The notes under the pieces are model-generated. The model did not search any database, was not told where the DNA came from, and saw nothing but the letters and a program-made list of their open reading frames with translations. Positions 1 through 7,579 of a stretch of 26,585 nucleotides of DNA are shown here, in pieces (the stretch's first letter is position 1; every line of letters begins with the position of its first letter). Source of the DNA: Pseudomonadota bacterium (GTDB taxonomy: Bacteria; Pseudomonadota; Alphaproteobacteria; SMXQ01); NCBI GenBank assembly GCA_022562375.1, contig JADFPK010000001.1, positions 1 through 26,585 of the forward strand. Direction: 5' to 3'. A program made the translations under genes and the position numbers.

Positions 1-70
1 AGGCGTGGGCGTGTCGGTTCCGGCCCTTGCTGCTGCGCGGCTACGGCCACGGCGGCCGGACCGCCCGCGA

Positions 71-592
71 TCAGCTATCGTTGTCGCCGGTCAGCGCCCG
101 GTGTGCGTCGCGCAGCGTGATCATCAGGGTCATCGGATCCACGGGCGACGGCTGAAAGCCGCAACGTTGATAGAATCGCTTGGCGTCTTCGGAAATGGCG
201 TGCACCCGCATCGCCCTGATTCCGGCGATGCCGGCCGCCTGCATCGTGCGCAGGACCGCATCCCGCAATAACGCCCGGCCGAGGCCGCGTCCCTGGTAAC
301 CGGTATCCATGGCAAGGCGGCCGATGACCATGACCGGCACCGGGTCCGGCATGTTCCGCCGCGTCCGCCCCGTCGCTTCTCCTTGTGCGATCGCCCCGGC
401 GGCCAGAGCGTAATACCCGACCACGCGCGCACCGGCGCAAATCACGTAGGTCCGCGACGCGCCGCTCTCCTGATTGCGCAGGGCCCGCCGCCGCAGCCAG
501 TCGTCCAGGACCGGCGCGCCCGAATCGAAGGAAGAGAGGTCGTGATCCGGTCGTAACTTCTCCGGTGCGCCAATCGCCTCTTCACCGCTCAT
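71..592 (-). CDS. GNAT acetyltransferase toxin (TacT/AtaT type)
   Basis: The 173-residue protein has a GNAT fold. The acetyl-CoA-binding P-loop motif is QGRGLG at about residues 100-105, preceded by the beta-strand VIGRLAMD. The C-terminal FYQRCGF segment supplies Tyr141, the usual general acid of this family. Toxins of this class acetylate the amino group of charged aminoacyl-tRNAs and block translation. That role comes from family knowledge; the tRNA target here is unknown. The start ATG (592) overlaps the stop of the upstream RHH gene by four bases (ATGA, 589-592), so the two are translationally coupled. The N-terminal LRPDHDLSSFDSG and DDWLRRRAL segments are typical of TacT-like toxins and not of housekeeping GNATs. 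The length is normal for the family and the gene appears intact. Confidence 0.9.
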   Translation of the reverse strand: MSGEEAIGAPEKLRPDHDLSSFDSGAPVLDDWLRRRALRNQESGASRTYVICAGARVVGYYALAAGAIAQGEATGRTRRNMPDPVPVMVIGRLAMDTGYQGRGLGRALLRDAVLRTMQAAGIAGIRAMRVHAISEDAKRFYQRCGFQPSPVDPMTLMITLRDAHRALTGDNDS

Positions 593-882
593 CGATCCCA
601 GGGCGCTTTCTCGGTCAACAGACGGCGCAGTCGGGGATTGCCCGCCGGCGCCGTATCGAGCATCGTCGTGAATTCCTTGAACGTCTCGGCGTCCAGCGCG
701 AAATACAGGCGGTCGAGCAGAACCGACTCCGCTTCCCGGCAGCAGGCGTCGAGCATGAAGTCCGAGCGGTTCTTGCCGAGCGCCTCCGCCGCCCGGTCGA
801 TCAGGGACCTTTGTTTCCGGCTGGCGCGCAGATTGATCTTCACGTCCCGGACCGCACGATCGGCCGACCGGATGTTCGCCAT
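589..882 (-). CDS. DUF1778 ribbon-helix-helix antitoxin (TacA type)
   Basis: This 97-residue protein begins with a short ribbon-helix-helix DNA-binding region (VKINLRASRKQRSLIDRAAEALGKNRSDFMLD). Its C-terminal tail (FKEFTTMLDTAP...LLTEKAPWDR) would wrap around and neutralise the toxin. Upstream in-frame ATGs exist, but ATG 882 is chosen because AAAGGAG (889-895) lies six bases before it and because RHH antitoxins normally begin close to this point. The gene is first in a two-gene operon with the GNAT toxin and overlaps it by four bases. Autoregulation through the palindrome in its promoter is expected from the family. It could be annotated simply as DUF1778 protein. Confidence 0.9.
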   Translation of the reverse strand: MANIRSADRAVRDVKINLRASRKQRSLIDRAAEALGKNRSDFMLDACCREAESVLLDRLYFALDAETFKEFTTMLDTAPAGNPRLRRLLTEKAPWDR

Positions 883-888
883 GTCATT

Positions 889-895
889 CTCCTTT
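889..895 (-). promoter_or_regulatory. Ribosome binding site fixing the antitoxin start
   Basis: On the minus strand AAAGGAG lies six bases before ATG 882. It supports that start over the two upstream in-frame ATG codons at about 900 and 936. Confidence 0.75.
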
Positions 896-907
896 GTCAT
901 CACATTC

Positions 908-936
908 AATATACACTTTTGTATATACATTGTCAA
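908..936 (-). promoter_or_regulatory. Sigma-70 promoter of the toxin-antitoxin operon
   Basis: Read on the minus strand, a perfect -35 box TTGACA (931-936) is followed by exactly 17 bases and then the -10 box TATATT (908-913). The predicted transcription start is near 901, giving a leader of about 20 bases before ATG 882. This is the clearest promoter in the window and sits in an AT-rich patch of otherwise GC-rich DNA. Confidence 0.85.
909..926. promoter_or_regulatory. Palindromic operator in the toxin-antitoxin promoter
   Basis: ATATACA (909-915) and TGTATAT (920-926) form a perfect 7-base inverted repeat with a 4-base centre. It overlaps the -10 box and the spacer. Its position fits a site where the RHH antitoxin, alone or with toxin, would block RNA polymerase. 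Binding itself is inferred. Confidence 0.65.
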
Positions 937-1132
937 TACATCTAGAGGGCGCGGTGGCGGGTCGCGGCACGATTGTCGGCCAACCGGTTCGTCGGGAGGC
1001 GCGCGCGGGGAGCGGACGATGCAATCGCTCGGTGGGCAAGGCCCACCGGAGCCGGCGCAATTTCTTACGCAATTGCAGCCTGGCGAAATGTTTATAGCTG
1101 TAAATCAATATGTTCGTGATCTCCGCGAAAGA

Positions 1133-1187
1133 CTTAAAAGCCGTTCTCCGCAAGGAGGTGGGAGTTCGAGTCTCACCGCCCGCACCA
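1133..1187 (+). other. 3' fragment of tRNA-Leu (UAA), probable att copy
   Basis: The bases can be laid out as a tRNA 3' part. The anticodon loop CTTAAAA (1133-1139) has anticodon TAA. It is followed by the 3' anticodon strand GCCGT, a long class II variable arm CTCC-GCAA-GGAG (1146-1157), a T arm with loop TTCGAGT (1165-1171; four of five stem pairs form, with one G-A mismatch), the acceptor strand CGCCCGC (1177-1183) and encoded ACCA (1184-1187). The required 5' parts (GCGGGCG, the D arm, and the 5' anticodon strand ACGGC) are absent upstream. A break inside the anticodon loop is a usual crossover point of tyrosine integrases. It is unlikely to make a functional tRNA. Confidence 0.7.
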
Positions 1188-1189
1188 TT

Positions 1190-1248
1190 GCCTTCGTGGG
1201 CGGATTGGACTTACAATCCGGGGGACTTCGCCTGAAGGCTTTGGTTTT
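1190..1248 (+). terminator. Compound stem-loop with T-rich tail after the tRNA fragment
   Basis: GCCTTC (1190-1195) pairs with GAAGGC (1234-1239). Inside it GGCG (1199-1202) can pair with CGCC (1229-1232), and GATTG (1203-1207) with CAATC (1214-1218). TTTGGTTTT follows (1240-1248). The position just after ACCA suggests the terminator of the former tRNA gene. The interrupted T tract makes this moderate evidence only. Confidence 0.45.
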
Positions 1249-1316
1249 CATGGCGTTTTGACCGCATTCATGCGGTAATGGACCTTAAGGGGCGGGGCCA
1301 ACCCGCGCCGAAAAAA

Positions 1317-1325
1317 TGGGGAGGG
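1317..1325 (+). promoter_or_regulatory. Ribosome binding site selecting GTG 1332
   Basis: A GGGGAGGG run lies six to seven bases before the GTG at 1332. The earlier in-frame ATG at 1278 has no comparable site, and the 18 residues it would add are low-complexity. Confidence 0.6.
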
Positions 1326-1331
1326 CCGTTC

Positions 1332-2441
1332 GTGATCATCGCGAATGTCGAATTGCTGCCCTGCAAAATGCCCAAGAAGGACCCGAAGTGGCGTTTTGCC
1401 CTGTCCGCCAACCCGATCTCGGAGGGCTGGATTCTCTGCCTCGAAGCCGATGGCGGCGTCCGCGGCTACGGCTACGCCTCGGCGACGCCCCATATGGGCG
1501 CGACCTTCGACGGGCTGAAGGCCGAACTCGACCACTTCGCCCCGGCGCTTACCGGCGCCGATCCCTTCGCCGCCACCGCCATTCGCGCCGATCTCGACCG
1601 CCGTATCCGCGGCGCCCATCAGGCCAAGGCCGCCGTCGACTGCGCGCTTCACGATTTGTCCGCCCGCGCGCTCGGCGTGCCGCTCTATCAGCTGTTGGGC
1701 GGCAAGGTCCGGGATTCGGTGCCGATCTTGCGCATCCTGCCGCTCAAGACCCCGGACGAGACGGCGGAACAGGCGCTGGCCCTGGTCGATGAAGGCTATA
1801 GCTATCTCAAGATAAAGGTCGATGGCGACATCGATGAGGACGTCGCCCGGGTGGCGGCGGTGCGAAACGCGGTCGGTCCGGAGGTGCGCCTCACCATCGA
1901 CGCCAACCAGTCCTATGCGCCCAAGGGCGCGATCACGGCGCTCAACCGCATGGCCGAATACGTGATCGACCTGGTCGAACAGCCCGTCGACATCGACGAT
2001 CTCGAAGGGCTCGCCCTGGTGACGCGCTCGGTGCCGGTGACGGTCGAGGCCGATGAGAGCGCCGGATCGGTGGCGCAAATCTTCAATCTCGTCTCCCGGC
2101 GTATCGTCGATGCCGTCAGCCTCAAGATTCCCAAGATCGGAGGCTTGCGCCAGACCATGGCGGCGGCGCAAATCTGCGCCGCCGGCGGCGTGCGCTGCCG
2201 GCTCGGCGCCGCCGTCGGCAGCCAGCTGTTGGCCGCCCATGCCATGCACCTGGCGGCGGCGCTGCCGGGCATCGATTACGCCTGTGAGCTGAGCGAGTTC
2301 GACCGGTTGCTCGATGACCCCTTCACCGGCCTGGCGGTCGAGGGCGGCAGGCTGAAGGTGCCCGAGCTGCCCGGCACCGGCGTCGAGTTGCGCACCCTTG
2401 ATGACAGCGCCCGGCGGGGTCCGGCCGCCGCCGGCGCCTGA
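1332..2441 (+). CDS. Enolase-superfamily enzyme (mandelate racemase/MLE family), copy 1
   Basis: The 369-residue protein has the capping domain followed by the (beta/alpha)7-beta barrel. The MLE-subgroup catalytic set is complete: KIK at 160-162 (second Lys is the base), metal ligands Asp190 (IDAN), Glu216 (VEQP) and Asp241 (EADES), and Lys265 in SLKIPKIGG. Such enzymes remove the proton alpha to a carboxylate with Mg2+ and then racemise, cycloisomerise or dehydrate. The substrate cannot be read from the sequence. GTG 1332 is chosen because of the GGGGAGGG site just before it; an ATG at 1278 would add 18 unlikely residues. The gene opens the plus-strand cluster, so it probably acts on the acid imported or activated by the following genes. 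A second, distant enolase-superfamily gene lies at 22912. Confidence 0.88.
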   Translation: MIIANVELLPCKMPKKDPKWRFALSANPISEGWILCLEADGGVRGYGYASATPHMGATFDGLKAELDHFAPALTGADPFAATAIRADLDRRIRGAHQAKAAVDCALHDLSARALGVPLYQLLGGKVRDSVPILRILPLKTPDETAEQALALVDEGYSYLKIKVDGDIDEDVARVAAVRNAVGPEVRLTIDANQSYAPKGAITALNRMAEYVIDLVEQPVDIDDLEGLALVTRSVPVTVEADESAGSVAQIFNLVSRRIVDAVSLKIPKIGGLRQTMAAAQICAAGGVRCRLGAAVGSQLLAAHAMHLAAALPGIDYACELSEFDRLLDDPFTGLAVEGGRLKVPELPGTGVELRTLDDSARRGPAAAGA

Positions 2442-2553
2442 GCCCGATCGGGGAAAGGGGGATTGGCGGGATGTGAAAGCGCACCAGAGGGTAACGGCCA
2501 ACCCGGCCGGTAGCGGAAAAAAAGAAAGTTGTTGAAAAGGGAGGACAAGGGAA

Positions 2554-3756
2554 GTGGCGAAACATCCATCATCGGGCAAATACGCGATCATCGGGCTCGG
2601 CGTCATCGCCGGACCCCAGCCGGACAGGCATCAACGCATGGTGGCGGCGGAAGCGGCGCGTCTCGCCATCGTCGACGCCGGCCTGACGCCGGCCGATATC
2701 GGCGGCGCCATCGATTTGCGCCGCACCGGCGGCGGCGGCGACCGGGCGAACTACACCGACGCCTATTCGCGGGTGCTCGGCCTCAAGAACAACTTCTATT
2801 TCGTCGTCGGGCGCGGCGGCGCGCTGGCCGGGCTCGGCATCGCCACGGCGATCTCCTTCCTCGATCGCGGCATCGCCGATTACGTCTGCCTGATGGGGGC
2901 GGTGGCGGACTGGACCCACAGCCAGGAATCGAAGAAGCAGGGCCACCGCGGCATGTCCCATGCCGACAAGGAAGGCTACTGGGGCAAGGCGCTGGGCGAT
3001 TTGCGCGCCGTCAGCCACCATAGCTGGATGGCGGCCCGCCACATGGCGGTCTATGGCACCACCAGCGAGCAGCTCGGCGCCATCTCGGTCCAGCAGCGCG
3101 CCTGGGCCTGCAAGAACCCCGAGGCCAAGATGTACGGCCGGCCGATGACCATCGAGGACCATCAGAACTCGCCCCTGGTGGTCGAGCCCTATCACCTGTT
3201 CGACATCTGCCAGGTCTCCGACGGCGGCATCGCCTTCATCCTGACCACGGCGGAGCGCGCCAAGGACGCGCCGAAAACGCCGGTGGCGGTGCTGGGGCAG
3301 GGTTTCGGCGAGGTCTCGGCGGAGTTGTGGTGGGAGAATAAGCACTTCACCCACATGGCGGTGGCGCCGGCCAAGGAGCAGGCCTTCGGCCAGGCGGGGC
3401 TGGAGTTATCGGATATCGACTGCGCCCAGCTTTACGACTGCTTCACCTCCGAGGTCATGTTCCAGCTCGAGGATTACGGCTGGTGCGAGAAGGGCGAGGG
3501 CGGCGCCTTCGTCGAGGAGGGCCCGATCGGCCCCGGCGGGTCGATCCCGGTCAACACCGGCGGCGGGCTGTTGTCCTGCTATCACCTCGGCGACCTCACC
3601 GGCATGGCCGAGTCCATCCGCCAGTTGCGCGGCGAGGCCGGCGATCACCAGATCGAGGACTGCGAGGTCGTCCTGACCACCGGCCATGGCGGCGAGCTGC
3701 TCTCGCCCGGCATGTGTTCCATCCATACCAGCACGCTTCTCGGGAGGGGCCTATGA
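2554..3756 (+). CDS. Thiolase-like protein (SCP-x/Ltp2 type) lacking the nucleophilic Cys
   Basis: The 400-residue protein has the double thiolase fold. The usual CxxG nucleophile loop is replaced by VVGRGGALA (residues 84-92), with no cysteine until Cys112. The SCP-x HDCF motif reads YDCF (294-297). The C-terminal GGLLS...H loop keeps His344, and a GHGG loop lies at 377-380. Classical thiolysis needs the cysteine, so this is more likely a C-C lyase such as the retro-aldolase Ltp2, or a structural or acyl-CoA-binding subunit. Ltp2-type proteins work in complex with a DUF35 protein, and here a DUF35 gene follows with a 4-base ATGA overlap. The start is GTG 2554, preceded by AAGGGAGG at about 2537-2544. 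Fold and missing cysteine are seen; the lyase role is inferred. Confidence 0.85.
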   Translation: MAKHPSSGKYAIIGLGVIAGPQPDRHQRMVAAEAARLAIVDAGLTPADIGGAIDLRRTGGGGDRANYTDAYSRVLGLKNNFYFVVGRGGALAGLGIATAISFLDRGIADYVCLMGAVADWTHSQESKKQGHRGMSHADKEGYWGKALGDLRAVSHHSWMAARHMAVYGTTSEQLGAISVQQRAWACKNPEAKMYGRPMTIEDHQNSPLVVEPYHLFDICQVSDGGIAFILTTAERAKDAPKTPVAVLGQGFGEVSAELWWENKHFTHMAVAPAKEQAFGQAGLELSDIDCAQLYDCFTSEVMFQLEDYGWCEKGEGGAFVEEGPIGPGGSIPVNTGGGLLSCYHLGDLTGMAESIRQLRGEAGDHQIEDCEVVLTTGHGGELLSPGMCSIHTSTLLGRGL

Positions 3757-4211
3757 GCAAGGACGACAACGTCATCACCGTCACCGGCGAATGGCGAAAA
3801 CCACCGATCAACGTCGATACCGACAACCGGCCCTTCTACGACGGGCTCAAGGACCACAGGCTCCTGCTTTGGCATTGCAATCAATGCGGTGCCTGGTACT
3901 GGCCCAAATCCTACTGCCAAAACCACGAGAACGAGCCCTTCGCCGCCAACATGGAATGGACCGAGGCCAGCGGCAAAGGCAAGATCTTCGCCTTCAACCG
4001 CCACCACTGGGCCTTTCACCCCGGCTTCAAGGATGAAGTGCCCTATGTCTACGCCCTCATCGAGCTCGACGAGGGACCGCTGATCAGCACCACGCTGGTG
4101 GACCAGACCCCGGACGACGTCCACGATGTCGGCCAGGAGGTCGAGATCGTCTATGAGGACCATCCCGACCAGGGGTTCACCCTTCCCCGCTTCCGCATGA
4201 CCGGAAATTAG
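3753..4211 (+). CDS. DUF35 zinc-ribbon/OB-fold protein, partner of the thiolase-like protein
   Basis: The 152-residue protein has an N-terminal rubredoxin-like zinc ribbon with ligands Cys42, Cys45 and Cys55 and probably His58 (CNQC...CQNH). An acyl-CoA-binding OB fold follows (GKIFAFNRHH, VPYVYALIELDEG, GQEVEIVYE). DUF35 proteins are obligate partners of thiolase-like enzymes in ketoacid, steroid and toluene pathways, where they bind the CoA part of the substrate. The fourth zinc ligand being His instead of Cys is a small oddity. ATG 3753 overlaps the thiolase-like stop (ATGA) and has GGGAGGGG at 3742-3749, so translation is coupled. The pair very likely forms a complex; its reaction is unknown. 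Confidence 0.88.
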   Translation: MSKDDNVITVTGEWRKPPINVDTDNRPFYDGLKDHRLLLWHCNQCGAWYWPKSYCQNHENEPFAANMEWTEASGKGKIFAFNRHHWAFHPGFKDEVPYVYALIELDEGPLISTTLVDQTPDDVHDVGQEVEIVYEDHPDQGFTLPRFRMTGN

Positions 4212-4226
4212 GCGGCCGGGGGCCGG

Positions 4227-6404
4227 GTGTCGGACGTGACCGCCAGGGATTCGCTTTCGGCCTTGCTCAACCCCGCCTCGATCGCCGTCGTCGGGGCGTC
4301 GCCCAAGGGCGGGCCGGGGCTGAGGATCCTGCGCAACACCGCCGCCATGGGGTTCGCCGGGCCGCTCCATGCCGTCAATCCCAATTACCCGGAGATCGAA
4401 GGGCATGAGTGCTTCCCGGCGCTCGGCGCCCTGCCCGCGCCGCCCGATTGCGTCGTCATCGCCGTTCCCGCCAAGGCCGTGACCGGCGTTCTCGAAGAGG
4501 CCGGGGGGTTGGGCGTCGGCGCCGCCCTGGTCGTCTCCGAAGGCTTCGCCGACGCCGGATCGGAAGAAGGCAGGGCGCTGCAGAGCAAGCTCGCTCAGGT
4601 CGCCAGGGCGCATGGCATCGCCGTCGCCGGCCCCAACTGCATGGGCATCACCAGCCTGGTTCACGGTTTCGCCAACACCTTCTCCGACGTGGCGAAGGGG
4701 ACCGCACCGGGCGGCATCTCCGTCGTCTCCCAGAGCGGCGGATTGCTCAACGCCACGGCCGAGCTCGGCAACAACCGCAACGCCGGCTTCAACTACCTGA
4801 TCTCGGGCGGCAACGAGGCGGTGGTCGATACCGCCGATTACATCGACTACCTCGCCGATGACGAGGGCACCCGCGTCATCGCCTGCATCCTCGAAGGGAT
4901 CGTGGACGGCGGCCGGTTCCGCGCCGCGATCGAGCGGGCGGCGCGGCTGAAACCCGTCGTCGTGCTCAAGCTCGGCCGCAGCGAGCGGGGGCAGAAAGCG
5001 GCGCTCGCCCACACCGGCACCCTGGCCGGGCGAAGCGAGGCTTACCGCGCGCTGTTCAAACAGAACGGCATCGCCGGCGTCGATTCGATCGACGCGCTGA
5101 TCGAGACCGCGATGCTGTTCGCCCGCGCGCCGCTGCCCAAGGGCGACGGCGTCGCCATGCTCATGGTCTCGGGCGGCGCCACGGCGATGACCTGCGATCT
5201 CGGCGACGCCGCCGGCATCGACTTCCCGGAATTCTCGCCCGCCACCAACCAGGCCCTGCAGGACATCCTCGGCGTCTCCCATCCCTTCGCCAATCCCATG
5301 GACACCGTCGGCATGCCGCGCCTGGCCAGGGACGACAATCTGACCGCGTGCGTCAAGGTGATGCTGGAGGACGACAACATCGACCTCATCGGTCTGGTGA
5401 TTGCCATGCGCGACGCCGGCAATCCCAACCATGAGACGCTTCTGGCCCAGCTTGCGGCGCTTGCCAAGACCGCGAATAAGCCGATCATGGCGCTCGCCTT
5501 CGCCTCGAACAGCCTGACCGGTCACTGGCGGACGTTCGCCGAGGATCAGGGCCTGCCCATCGCCGAGGACATCGAAGGGGGCTTGAAGGCGGTGCGCAAG
5601 CTGGTCGATTACGCCCTTTTCAGGAAGCGCATCGAGGGCCGGGCGTCGGCGCAAGCGGCGGATAAGGGCGCCCCCCTCGCCCTCGATCTGCCGGTTGGGC
5701 GCGCCTCCTTGACCGAATACGAAAGCAAGCGGATCCTGGCCGCGGCCGGCATCCCGGTGACCCGGGAAAGCCTGACGATGAGCGCCGATGAAGCGGTCGA
5801 GGCCGCCGCCGACATCGGTTATCCGGTGGTCCTCAAGGTGCAATCGCCCGATATCGTCCATAAATCGGACGCCGGCGGCGTGCATCTCGGCGCCAAGGGG
5901 CCGGACGAGGTCCGCGCCGCCTATGGCAAGATCATGGCCAGCGCCGCCGCCGCCCATGCCGGCGCCGCCATCGATGGCGTGCTGGTCCAGGAGATGATCG
6001 ATGGCGGCGTCGAGTTCATCCTTGGGATGAACCGCGACCAACAGTTCGGGCCGCTTCTGATGTGCGGTCTCGGCGGGGTTTTCGTCGAACTGTTCGAGGA
6101 CGTGGCGCTGCGCTATCCGCCGCTGACGCCCGATGACGCCAGGCTGATGATCGCCGAGCTCAAGGGCGCCCGGATCCTTCGCGGTTATCGGGGGCAAGGT
6201 CGCGGCGACATCGACGCCCTGACGGCGGCGATGGTGGCCTTTGCCCGCTTCGTCGAGCAGACCGACGGGCTGTTCGAGGCCATAGATATCAACCCGCTGT
6301 TCGTTCTTCCCGAAGGCAGGGGAGTCCGCGCCGCCGACGCCTTGATGGTGCCGGCAAAGGACATCCCGCGCGATACACCAGAAGCACGATCCCAATCAGC
6401 GTAA
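4227..6404 (+). CDS. Fused NDP-forming acyl-CoA synthetase (ACD family), copy 1
   Basis: The 725-residue protein has both subunits of an ADP-forming acyl-CoA synthetase in one chain. A CoA-binding Rossmann domain comes first (IAVVGASPKGGPG, residues 19-31), then ligase domains carrying the phospho-histidine loop ALAHTGTLAGR with His262, then a C-terminal ATP-grasp domain from about 495 (LTEYESKRIL, VVLKVQSPDIVHKSDAGG). The family makes a CoA thioester from a carboxylic acid, CoA and ATP (ADP and phosphate formed), or runs in reverse. GTG 4227 follows the DUF35 stop by 15 bases, with only a weak GGGGGCCGG before it. Position suggests it supplies or consumes the CoA ester handled by the thiolase-like/DUF35 pair. 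Acyl specificity is not readable. Confidence 0.9.
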   Translation: MSDVTARDSLSALLNPASIAVVGASPKGGPGLRILRNTAAMGFAGPLHAVNPNYPEIEGHECFPALGALPAPPDCVVIAVPAKAVTGVLEEAGGLGVGAALVVSEGFADAGSEEGRALQSKLAQVARAHGIAVAGPNCMGITSLVHGFANTFSDVAKGTAPGGISVVSQSGGLLNATAELGNNRNAGFNYLISGGNEAVVDTADYIDYLADDEGTRVIACILEGIVDGGRFRAAIERAARLKPVVVLKLGRSERGQKAALAHTGTLAGRSEAYRALFKQNGIAGVDSIDALIETAMLFARAPLPKGDGVAMLMVSGGATAMTCDLGDAAGIDFPEFSPATNQALQDILGVSHPFANPMDTVGMPRLARDDNLTACVKVMLEDDNIDLIGLVIAMRDAGNPNHETLLAQLAALAKTANKPIMALAFASNSLTGHWRTFAEDQGLPIAEDIEGGLKAVRKLVDYALFRKRIEGRASAQAADKGAPLALDLPVGRASLTEYESKRILAAAGIPVTRESLTMSADEAVEAAADIGYPVVLKVQSPDIVHKSDAGGVHLGAKGPDEVRAAYGKIMASAAAAHAGAAIDGVLVQEMIDGGVEFILGMNRDQQFGPLLMCGLGGVFVELFEDVALRYPPLTPDDARLMIAELKGARILRGYRGQGRGDIDALTAAMVAFARFVEQTDGLFEAIDINPLFVLPEGRGVRAADALMVPAKDIPRDTPEARSQSA

Positions 6405-6422
6405 TCACAAGGAGGAGTTACG

Positions 6423-7526
6423 ATGACCAACGTGATAAGAAGAACCGCACGCTTACCGATGATGATTGGCGCCGCCGTGGCGGTGTCGGCGATGCTTTGG
6501 GGTGGTGGCGCGGCCTACGCGCTGACGGCGGCCGAGATCGCCAACCTCAAGGGGCCCGAGCGCCAGAACATCCTCGTCGCCGGCGCCAGGAAGGAAGGCA
6601 AGGTGACCTGGTATTCGGCGATGATCATCAACCAGGCGCTGAGGCCGCTGGCCAACGCCTTCCAGAAGAAATACCCGTTCATCAAGCTCGATTACTGGCG
6701 CGGCTCCAGCCGCAAGATCTTGCAGAAGGTGCTGGCCGAGATCCGCGCCAAGGCGCTCGTCGCCGACGTCCTCGAGGGCTCGGGCCTGGCCCAGCCGATG
6801 GTCAAGGCGGGTGCGGTGCAGCCCTTCCATTCGCCCTCTCTGGCGGCCTATCCCGAGAAATACCGGGACCCCAAGAGGCTTTGGGCCGCCAGCCGGTTCA
6901 GCTATATGGGCATGGCCTACAACACCAAGCTTATCAGCCCGTCCGAGGCGCCCAAGACCTATCAGGACCTGTTGGATCCGAAATGGAAGGGAAAGATGGC
7001 CTGGCGCGCCGCTTCGGAGAGCGGGGCGCTGCTGTTCATCACCAACCTTCGCCTCACCATGGGCGAAGCCAAGGCCGAGGCCTACCTGCAAAAACTCAAG
7101 GGCCAGAAGATCGTCAATTTCTCGGGCAGCGCCAGGACGCTGGTCAACCGGGTGGTCGAGGGGGAGTATCCCATCGCCCTGAATATTTTTCTCCATCACC
7201 CGATCATCAGCGCCGCCAAGGGGGCGCCGTCCGCCGCCAGGCCCTTGGAGCCGGTGCCCAGCCTCAACGGCACCATCATGCTGCCGAAGGGGGTGAAGCA
7301 CCCCCATGCGGCGATGCTGCTGATCGATTTCGTGCTGTCGGAGGAGGGCCAGAGGGTGCTGAAGAAGGCGAATTACCTGCCGGCGCACCCCAAGGTCGAT
7401 CCGAAATCGTCGTTGAAACCGATCGTGCCGAGGCTGGCGGGGCTGAAGGAGAATTTCGTCACGCCGGAGGTCTTGTTCGACAACCGCGAGAAGTCGAAGG
7501 CGTTGTTCAACAAGTATTTCAGATAG
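6423..7526 (+). CDS. ABC importer periplasmic binding protein, copy 1
   Basis: The 367-residue secreted protein has a signal peptide (basic MTNVIRRTAR, hydrophobic core, likely cleavage after AYA near residue 33). It is a family 1 / ferric-type extracellular binding protein with the conserved segment KTYQDLLDPKWKGKM. Where ferric-binding proteins carry a Tyr-Tyr pair, this one has His-His (258-259, IFLHHPIIS), as do the two paralogues here, so ferric iron is an unlikely ligand and an organic anion is preferred. AAGGAGGAG (6409-6417) precedes ATG 6423. The permease and ATPase follow, forming a complete importer. A hairpin with three 15-base repeats follows the gene. Confidence 0.9.
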   Translation: MTNVIRRTARLPMMIGAAVAVSAMLWGGGAAYALTAAEIANLKGPERQNILVAGARKEGKVTWYSAMIINQALRPLANAFQKKYPFIKLDYWRGSSRKILQKVLAEIRAKALVADVLEGSGLAQPMVKAGAVQPFHSPSLAAYPEKYRDPKRLWAASRFSYMGMAYNTKLISPSEAPKTYQDLLDPKWKGKMAWRAASESGALLFITNLRLTMGEAKAEAYLQKLKGQKIVNFSGSARTLVNRVVEGEYPIALNIFLHHPIISAAKGAPSAARPLEPVPSLNGTIMLPKGVKHPHAAMLLIDFVLSEEGQRVLKKANYLPAHPKVDPKSSLKPIVPRLAGLKENFVTPEVLFDNREKSKALFNKYFR

Positions 7527-7534
7527 GTGTGAAA

Positions 7535-7579
7535 GGCGCCCGGATGGAAGGCGCCCGGATGGAAGGCGCCCGGATGGAA
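7535..7579 (+). repeat. Three perfect 15-base tandem repeats
   Basis: GGCGCCCGGATGGAA occurs three times without a mismatch at 7535-7549, 7550-7564 and 7565-7579. It lies immediately after the binding-protein stop codon and before the permease gene. Confidence 0.95.

Larger units (their letters stand above)
943..1331. other. Non-coding region between TA module and catabolic cluster
   Basis: No convincing gene lies here. The stretch contains a perfect 8-bp hairpin CGGTGGGC-AAG-GCCCACCG (1030-1048), an AT-rich patch (about 1089-1115), the 3' part of a tRNA-Leu (1133-1187), and a compound stem-loop after it (1190-1239). The small ORFs that cross the region have no recognisable protein and cut through these structures. 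Confidence 0.6.

Noticed and set aside
5..271. Short plus-strand frame at the left edge
   Set aside because: It is Arg/Pro-rich and antisense to the toxin gene. Bases 1-70 hold nothing I can recognise.
943..1187. A tRNA-Leu(UAA) interrupted by a group I intron
   Set aside because: The 5' half (GCGGGCG acceptor strand and D arm) could not be found upstream, and no intron core is apparent.
3645..6395. A 916-codon open frame on the minus strand
   Set aside because: It lies opposite the well-supported DUF35 and acyl-CoA synthetase genes and shows only the low-complexity Asp/Gly/Arg/His-rich composition of antisense GC-rich DNA.
7535..7579. A small CRISPR array
   Set aside because: The units are directly tandem with no spacers and only 15 bases long.
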